Shown here: in pieces, positions 7,388 through 10,809 of the stretch
Layout: every line of letters starts with the position of its first letter
How positions within the stretch are numbered: the stretch's first letter is position 1
From: Bacteriovoracales bacterium
GTDB lineage: Bacteria > Bdellovibrionota > Bacteriovoracia > Bacteriovoracales > Bacteriovoracaceae
Length of the DNA stretch: 10,809 nucleotides
NCBI GenBank assembly: GCA_007117175.1
Contig: SKGZ01000116.1
Location: forward strand, 1 to 10,809
Direction: 5' to 3'
Notes under the pieces: model-generated
Databases searched by the model: none
What the model was told of the DNA's origin: nothing
What the model saw: only the letters and a program-made list of their open reading frames with translations
Made by a program: the position numbers and the translations under genes

Positions 7388-7960
7388 ATGAAAAAACTAA
7401 TCACAATCACCAGTCTTATCTTTTTTTGTTCATGCCAGCAAATTTTTGATGGTCTTAATGAAAAAGTTTTAGTGGAAGGAACCATGAACCTCAGCAAGGG
7501 GCTAGAGAGTAACCTTGAAAATAAGGCAATAGTAGGGGCATGGAGAAGTGATCAGGAAACTCTTGAGTTAAGTGAACTTTTATATTTAAGTCACTCAGAT
7601 CTTGTTGAATCAAAACTGGACGAAGAATTAAAGTTAATGAGTAAAAAACAATTAGAAGACATGCAAAATCTCACTATCTGCCAAGAAGAAGAAAATATCT
7701 TTCAGGTCACATCCGTTGATTATCAACTTGTTTTTATGCTTAATCAAGATTTTGAATATCAGGTCAATTTAATTGGACATCTCAACTTAGGTGATGAAGT
7801 TGTTGAATGCCTATACAGTGATACTCCCTATGACCTATTTAGTCCTGCATTAAGTGGTACTTACCAAAGGCTAGGTTCTTTAATTTATCTTGAGCAAGAA
7901 GGAATTATTTTAAGATTTGAAAAGAGTGATAATTCCTTAATTCTTAGTACAGTAGATTAA
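7388..7960 (+). CDS. Putative lipoprotein of unknown function
   Basis: Protein of 190 residues that I do not recognise. It begins with a lipoprotein signal peptide (MKKLITITSLIFFCSC). The likely acylated cysteine is Cys16, although Cys14 lies two residues earlier, and Gln follows Cys16. After that the chain is acidic and contains NKAIVGAWRSDQETLELSE (about 47-65), a charged helical stretch KLDEELKLMSKKQLEDMQ, a beta-rich segment VTSVDYQLVFMLNQDFEYQVNLIGHLNL, and a closing SGTYQRLGSLIYLEQEGIILRFEKSD. The G-x-W and S-G-T-Y strands loosely recall small lipocalin-like lipoproteins, but this is only an impression. Two further cysteines (in LTICQE and VVECLY) could form a disulfide in the envelope. 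The gene stands alone: its own upstream region, a good ribosome-binding site, and a strong terminator overlapping its stop codon. Confidence 0.85.
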   Translation: MKKLITITSLIFFCSCQQIFDGLNEKVLVEGTMNLSKGLESNLENKAIVGAWRSDQETLELSELLYLSHSDLVESKLDEELKLMSKKQLEDMQNLTICQEEENIFQVTSVDYQLVFMLNQDFEYQVNLIGHLNLGDEVVECLYSDTPYDLFSPALSGTYQRLGSLIYLEQEGIILRFEKSDNSLILSTVD

Positions 7961-7992
7961 AAAGTGCGAGCAAGGAGCTCGCACTTTTTAAT
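7956..7992. terminator. Bidirectional intrinsic terminator between the lipoprotein gene and flgE
   Basis: Perfect 16-bp inverted repeat: ATTAAAAAGTGCGAGC (7956-7971) and its complement (7977-7992), with a 5-nt AAGGA loop. The GTGCGAGC core is flanked by A runs on one side and T runs on the other, so either strand makes a G+C-rich hairpin followed by U residues. It contains the lipoprotein stop codon (7958-7960) and ends four bases before the flgE stop, so it can end both convergent transcripts. Confidence 0.93.
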
Positions 7993-7996
7993 AAAA

Positions 7997-9274
7997 TTAT
8001 CGTTTAATTCCAATAATTTCTTGCAACATTTGATCAGTGGTGGAAATTGTCTTGGTATTAGCCTGAAAATTTCTTTGTGCATTCATCAGGTTAATAAACT
8101 CATCGGCAATATCAACATTCGAGAGCTCAATAGATTTTGATAAAACATTACCACGTCCATCAAGTCCTGGTTTACCTAAAGCAGCTTGGCCGGAGTTTAA
8201 TGTCTCTTTAAAGAGGTTTCTTCCCATCTTAAATAGGCCCTCGTTATTATCAAAGCGAGCCACTGCAATCTGTGCTAACTCCTTGGTAACACCATTATCA
8301 TAAGAAGCTGAAAGAATTCCATCGTCATTAAAACTCATACTGCCAAGTGATCCGGCAGAGTGACCATCCTGAGTGTGCCTTGCAAGGGAAGACTTAGAAC
8401 CGTACTGGGTAATTGCATCAAGACCATCTCCCCCATCTGCTATAGTCTTACCAAAGTTAAATTTGATTTTTTGTCCTTGTTCCGCACCTTTAAAGTTAAA
8501 TGAGTTTGTATTTTCTACCACCTCTTGCAGTTGTCCCTTACTATTAAATTGCAACTTACCAGAAGCCATTTCTATAAGCTGACCTGCCTCTGCTCCTTCT
8601 GCATCAGCTCCATCGACTAATGCTCGATATTCCCAGGCATTATCCGCAGTCTTATTAAAATGAAGATTGACGACTCGCTGTGTTCCTGTATTATCAAAAA
8701 CTGTAATCGATGAGTTAAAGTTAGAAGAATCTAATGGGTTTTCAGCATTGAACTGAGTTGCGATCTCCCTTGAATCAAGATTCATCAAGACTGTCACTTC
8801 TTCTGTCGCCTTAGCAGGTAGAGTGGTCGTCGCGAGCTTAATATCACTTTTCTTACTAGTGATTTTTCCGTTGGCATCTGCAGAAAAACCCTGTACTCGA
8901 TAGCCATCACCAGTGACTAAATGACCTTCTTTATCAAAGCGGAAGGCACCATCTCTAGTATATGCTTCTCCCCAAGGTGACTTCACGGCAAAGAAACCAG
9001 CACCGTCCAAAGCCAAATCAGTAATATTGTCTGTTCGGCTAACTGTACCTTGTGTAAACTTTGGGGTCACATGTGCTAACTTTGTTCCAGATCCGATCTG
9101 ATCTCCTCCATCAATACCTTTAAATGACCTGGAAAGCATGTCTTGAAATTCTGCTCTAGAACCTTTAAAGCCGAATGTTCCAGCATTTGCGATGTTATCC
9201 CCGATGACATTCATACTATCACCTGAAGCCCTAAGACCGCTTACACCAATGTTAAATGAACCTAATACTCCCAT
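7997..9274 (-). CDS. flgE: Flagellar hook protein FlgE
   Basis: FlgE is the subunit of the flagellar hook, the curved universal joint outside the cell, and is exported by the flagellar type III apparatus without a cleaved signal. At 425 residues it is a normal size. The N-terminal rod/hook motif GVSGLRASGDSMNVIGDNIANAGTFGFKGSR (about 10-40), the LALDGAGFFAVKSPWGEAYTRDGAFRFDKEGHLVTGDGYRVQGF core shared with FlgF/FlgG, a middle domain with beta-rich sequence, and the C-terminal SNVDIADEFINLMNAQRNFQANTKTISTTDQMLQEII helix are all present. I set the start at 9274. AAGGAGG lies five bases before this ATG and MGVLGSFNIG then matches normal FlgE beginnings. The in-frame ATG at 9292 would encode the ribosome-binding site itself. 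It is the last gene of the leftward hook operon, ending at the shared terminator; an 87-bp structured gap precedes it. Confidence 0.97.
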   Translation of the reverse strand: MGVLGSFNIGVSGLRASGDSMNVIGDNIANAGTFGFKGSRAEFQDMLSRSFKGIDGGDQIGSGTKLAHVTPKFTQGTVSRTDNITDLALDGAGFFAVKSPWGEAYTRDGAFRFDKEGHLVTGDGYRVQGFSADANGKITSKKSDIKLATTTLPAKATEEVTVLMNLDSREIATQFNAENPLDSSNFNSSITVFDNTGTQRVVNLHFNKTADNAWEYRALVDGADAEGAEAGQLIEMASGKLQFNSKGQLQEVVENTNSFNFKGAEQGQKIKFNFGKTIADGGDGLDAITQYGSKSSLARHTQDGHSAGSLGSMSFNDDGILSASYDNGVTKELAQIAVARFDNNEGLFKMGRNLFKETLNSGQAALGKPGLDGRGNVLSKSIELSNVDIADEFINLMNAQRNFQANTKTISTTDQMLQEIIGIKR

Positions 9275-9279
9275 TTGTC

Positions 9280-9286
9280 CCTCCTT
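9280..9286 (-). promoter_or_regulatory. Strong ribosome-binding site of flgE
   Basis: AAGGAGG on the minus strand, five bases before ATG 9274. It is the best Shine-Dalgarno sequence I noticed in the window, as suits a protein needed in large amounts. It rules out the in-frame ATG at 9292 as the main start. Confidence 0.85.
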
Positions 9287-9294
9287 AGACATAT

Positions 9295-9358
9295 GCTGGC
9301 CTGTTTAACTTGACGAGTTCAAACAGAAAGCCCCCGGAAAGGACCGGCTTTAACCAGC
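9295..9358 (-). promoter_or_regulatory. Structured RNA leader of flgE (possible three-way junction)
   Basis: On the transcribed (minus) strand, GCUGG (9358-9354) can pair with CCAGC (9299-9295) and enclose two hairpins with almost no linker. Hairpin one (9351-9327) pairs AAAG/CUUU and CCGG/CCGG around a UCCUUU loop, with three extra G residues bulged on the 3' side; a 6-bp AAAGCC/GGCUUU pairing is the alternative. Hairpin two (9326-9301) pairs CUGUUU/AAACAG and AACU/AGUU around CGUCA, with one bulged G. Linkers are two, zero and one nucleotides. The fold ends eight bases before the flgE ribosome-binding site. It fits no riboswitch consensus I know. Roles could be mRNA processing or stability, or control of hook-protein translation. 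The pairing is seen in the sequence; the function is inference. Confidence 0.5.
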
Positions 9359-9361
9359 TTT

Positions 9362-9763
9362 TTAATTTATAAAAATAGTCGAATCAATTTTAGTAAATAC
9401 GTTATTATTTAATCCTTGTTTATCCATTGCAGTTACTACTGTATTATTCTTAACATCAACGATGTAAGCAGCTTGATCAGTAATTACCAATGAATCATGA
9501 CCTCCTTTATTGCTAAGTTGAACAAGTGCATTCTTTAATTTTAAAAACTCTTCTGAATCAATTTTAATATTTCTCTGCTCAAGTCGTTTTTGCGCATGAG
9601 CAGAAATTTTTAAATCAGGACTAGGCCCTTGTTTTGTTTGCTGACTTAATATTTCAGCAAATTCATTTTTCTTAATATTTTCATTTTCTTTTTTATTCTG
9701 AAGAGAATCAGTTCGGTTGGAGCGAGAAATTATAATATCGTGTAATTCTGAATTTACTTTCAT
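9362..9763 (-). CDS. Flagellar operon protein of the flg_new (TIGR02530) type
   Basis: Protein of 133 residues between flgD and flgE, the usual position of this small flagellar-operon family. The first 50 residues are hydrophilic and probably disordered (KKENENIKKNE). The conserved part begins with LKISAHAQKRLEQRNIKID at 51-69, then FLKLKNALVQLSNKGGHDSLVITDQAAYIVDVKNNTVVTAMDKQ, and ends with NNVFTKIDSTIFIN. This matches the family pattern S-x-H-A-x-x-R-L-x-x-R, K-G-x-x-D-S-L, V-K-N-x-T-V-V-T-A and V-F-T-x-I-D. Its biochemical role is not established; location suggests a helper in hook or hook-cap assembly. The ATG overlaps the flgD stop as ATGA, so translation is coupled to flgD. The structured 87-bp gap follows its stop codon. 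Confidence 0.85.
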   Translation of the reverse strand: MKVNSELHDIIISRSNRTDSLQNKKENENIKKNEFAEILSQQTKQGPSPDLKISAHAQKRLEQRNIKIDSEEFLKLKNALVQLSNKGGHDSLVITDQAAYIVDVKNNTVVTAMDKQGLNNNVFTKIDSTIFIN

Positions 9764-10602
9764 TTTATTGCACTCAATCCTTCTTGGTACTTTTTAACTC
9801 CATCCAGTTGGGCTTGTTTTTGATCTGCAGAATAAAATCCACTGACATCCCGGAGATAGACTTTTTTATTCCCAACACTTAAAACAGGCTCATCTCCATC
9901 GAATGTCACGGAGTCAACAATTCCTGAAACCTGAGTTTTGACAGGAATGCTGGTTGAATTCTCATCCCATGCGACCAGGCTAAGGGTGTACTCACCTTTA
10001 GGAGCAGGATATCCATCTAATGCCTTCCCATCCCAAACAACGGTTTGGCTTCCAGGCATAACATTTTCTTGATTAATCTCTTGGGCAATGTTCCCTTGAC
10101 TATCCAAGATTCTAATGGCTAACTTATTGGCCTTTTTTTCTAGATTAAAAATAATGTCTTTGCTGGCACCATCTTCGGCTAGGCTTAAACTAGTTCCATC
10201 AGTCACGACCATTTGCCCTATAAAGCTTGCACTCAATGCCTTCTTTTCAGTAGCGGCATTCGTATTCATTCCTTCAAATTTTTGATTTAAATTGGAAAGT
10301 TGTTCAAGCTGTGAGAATTGTGCCAAATCAGCTGCAAATTTATTTTGATCCATTGGAGATGTAGGATCTTGATTTTGAAGTTGATGAGTTAATAACTTTA
10401 AAAAGTCATCTTTTCCCACTTTATTGTGAGACTCAGCATCTGCCGTTTTAAGTTTTCTAGCAAAGCTCTGCCCTGATGCTTTCTCTAACAAGCTTTGATC
10501 AACATGATTAGAAGTCTGTGCATCATCATTTTTTTTTGCAGGCATTTGTACATTCTGCAATGAATTCTGAGAATTGGTTAATGGACGACCGATGGCTGGC
10601 AT
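9760..10602 (-). CDS. flgD: Flagellar hook-capping protein FlgD
   Basis: FlgD forms the temporary cap on the growing hook and lets FlgE subunits polymerise beneath it; it is exported by the flagellar type III apparatus. The 280-residue protein has a long polar N-terminus (1-60). The hallmark GKDDFLKLLTHQLQNQDPTSPMDQNKFAADLAQFSQLEQL follows at 63-102, then a FIGQMVVTDG segment near 127-136, and an Ig-like/FlgD domain (IRILDSQGNIAQEI, VVWDGKALDGYPAPKGEYTLSLVA). I chose the start at 10602, where the ATG shares one base with the upstream stop (TAATG). AAAGGAG lies nine bases before it at 10612-10618, and MPAIGRPL gives a sensible beginning. An earlier in-frame start at 10638 would overlap the upstream gene by 37 bp and precede the ribosome-binding site. 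Confidence 0.95.
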   Translation of the reverse strand: MPAIGRPLTNSQNSLQNVQMPAKKNDDAQTSNHVDQSLLEKASGQSFARKLKTADAESHNKVGKDDFLKLLTHQLQNQDPTSPMDQNKFAADLAQFSQLEQLSNLNQKFEGMNTNAATEKKALSASFIGQMVVTDGTSLSLAEDGASKDIIFNLEKKANKLAIRILDSQGNIAQEINQENVMPGSQTVVWDGKALDGYPAPKGEYTLSLVAWDENSTSIPVKTQVSGIVDSVTFDGDEPVLSVGNKKVYLRDVSGFYSADQKQAQLDGVKKYQEGLSAIK

Positions 10603-10809
10603 TAAGCAGCGCTCCTTTGTTCTTGTAACAGCTCCCAAAGTTCATTTCTTCTTTGTCTTTCTGGGTTTTGCTCTGAATTTTTATTTTTTTGCTGATCGCT
10701 GGATTTGAAGCTGTGATCTTGAGATTCATTTTTTTCAAAAGAACTATTACTAGAATCTTCATTTGCCGATATTGAATTAAATAATGATTTTCCCTTGCTC
10801 ATTTCAACA
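10602..10809 (-). CDS. fliK: C-terminal tail of a probable flagellar hook-length control protein (FliK-like), partial
   Basis: An open frame enters from the right edge and stops at 10602-10604, giving 68 visible residues. It reads through the edge without a stop, so the ATG at 10802 is more likely an internal methionine than a start. The visible part is very hydrophilic (rich in Ser, Asn, Gln, Lys and Glu), with SSNSSFEKNESQDHSFKSSDQQKNKNSEQ, and ends in an Arg-rich RQRRNELWELLQEQRSAA. Many FliK proteins have a low-complexity tail ending in a short charged helix of the R-R-x-x-L-W type. FliK commonly sits directly upstream of flgD, which supports the call. The conserved FliK C-terminal core itself lies outside the window, so the identification rests mainly on context. 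It is translationally coupled to flgD through TAATG. Confidence 0.6.
   Translation of the reverse strand, partial: VEMSKGKSLFNSISANEDSSNSSFEKNESQDHSFKSSDQQKNKNSEQNPERQRRNELWELLQEQRSAA

Noticed and set aside
9275..9292. Upstream ATG at 9292 as the flgE start
   Set aside because: The six extra codons contain the AAGGAGG site that serves ATG 9274, and FlgE proteins normally begin close to the latter.
9295..9358. c-di-GMP-I (GEMM) riboswitch
   Set aside because: The fold has two hairpins in a closing stem, but the GNRA tetraloop and receptor and the conserved junction sequences of that class are absent.
9275..9361. Possible intrinsic terminator between the flg_new-type gene and flgE
   Set aside because: The hairpins are not followed by a continuous U run on the transcribed strand, and flgE would then lack an obvious promoter. 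A structured leader fits better.
10526..10762. Alternative frame across the fliK-flgD junction
   Set aside because: It overlaps two supported flagellar genes in a third frame and its translation is low-complexity with no family resemblance.

Overview
The window reads as ordinary chromosome of a flagellated Gram-negative bacterium with low G+C. Evidence for this is an outer-membrane beta-barrel protein, three lipoprotein signal peptides, and a flagellar hook cluster that includes the small flg_new-type protein between flgD and flgE. The gene content and protein style suggest a Bdellovibrionota / Bacteriovorax-like lineage. That assignment is inference from gene style; the sequence contains no marker that settles it. 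No phage, transposon, CRISPR array, tRNA or rRNA is visible. Coding density is very high.

Left block (1-4106, + strand): the 3' end of rsmA, a FadL-like outer-membrane protein, smpB, a DUF2203-like small protein and an oligopeptide-type substrate-binding lipoprotein. The genes overlap or nearly touch: a 65-bp overlap, then a 9-bp gap, a 0-bp gap and an ATGA overlap. They look like one transcription unit joining 16S rRNA modification, trans-translation rescue and peptide uptake.

Middle block (4108-7260, - strand): a second substrate-binding lipoprotein, then dppB-type and dppC-type permeases with overlapping junctions. This block runs head-on into the left block with a single base between the two stop codons. 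No ABC ATPase gene is present, so the transporter must use ATPases encoded elsewhere.

Right block: a divergent 127-bp intergenic region precedes an unrecognised lipoprotein (7388-7960, + strand). A strong bidirectional hairpin terminator (7956-7992) separates it from a leftward flagellar operon: fliK 3' end, flgD, the flg_new-type gene, flgE. These encode the hook-length ruler, the hook cap, an accessory protein and the hook subunit.

The most notable non-coding feature is in the 87-bp gap just upstream of flgE. There the transcript can fold into a compact three-way junction: an outer 5-bp stem enclosing two adjacent hairpins, ending 8 nt before a near-perfect Shine-Dalgarno sequence. I could not match it to a known riboswitch class. 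I found no clearly new multi-gene system.
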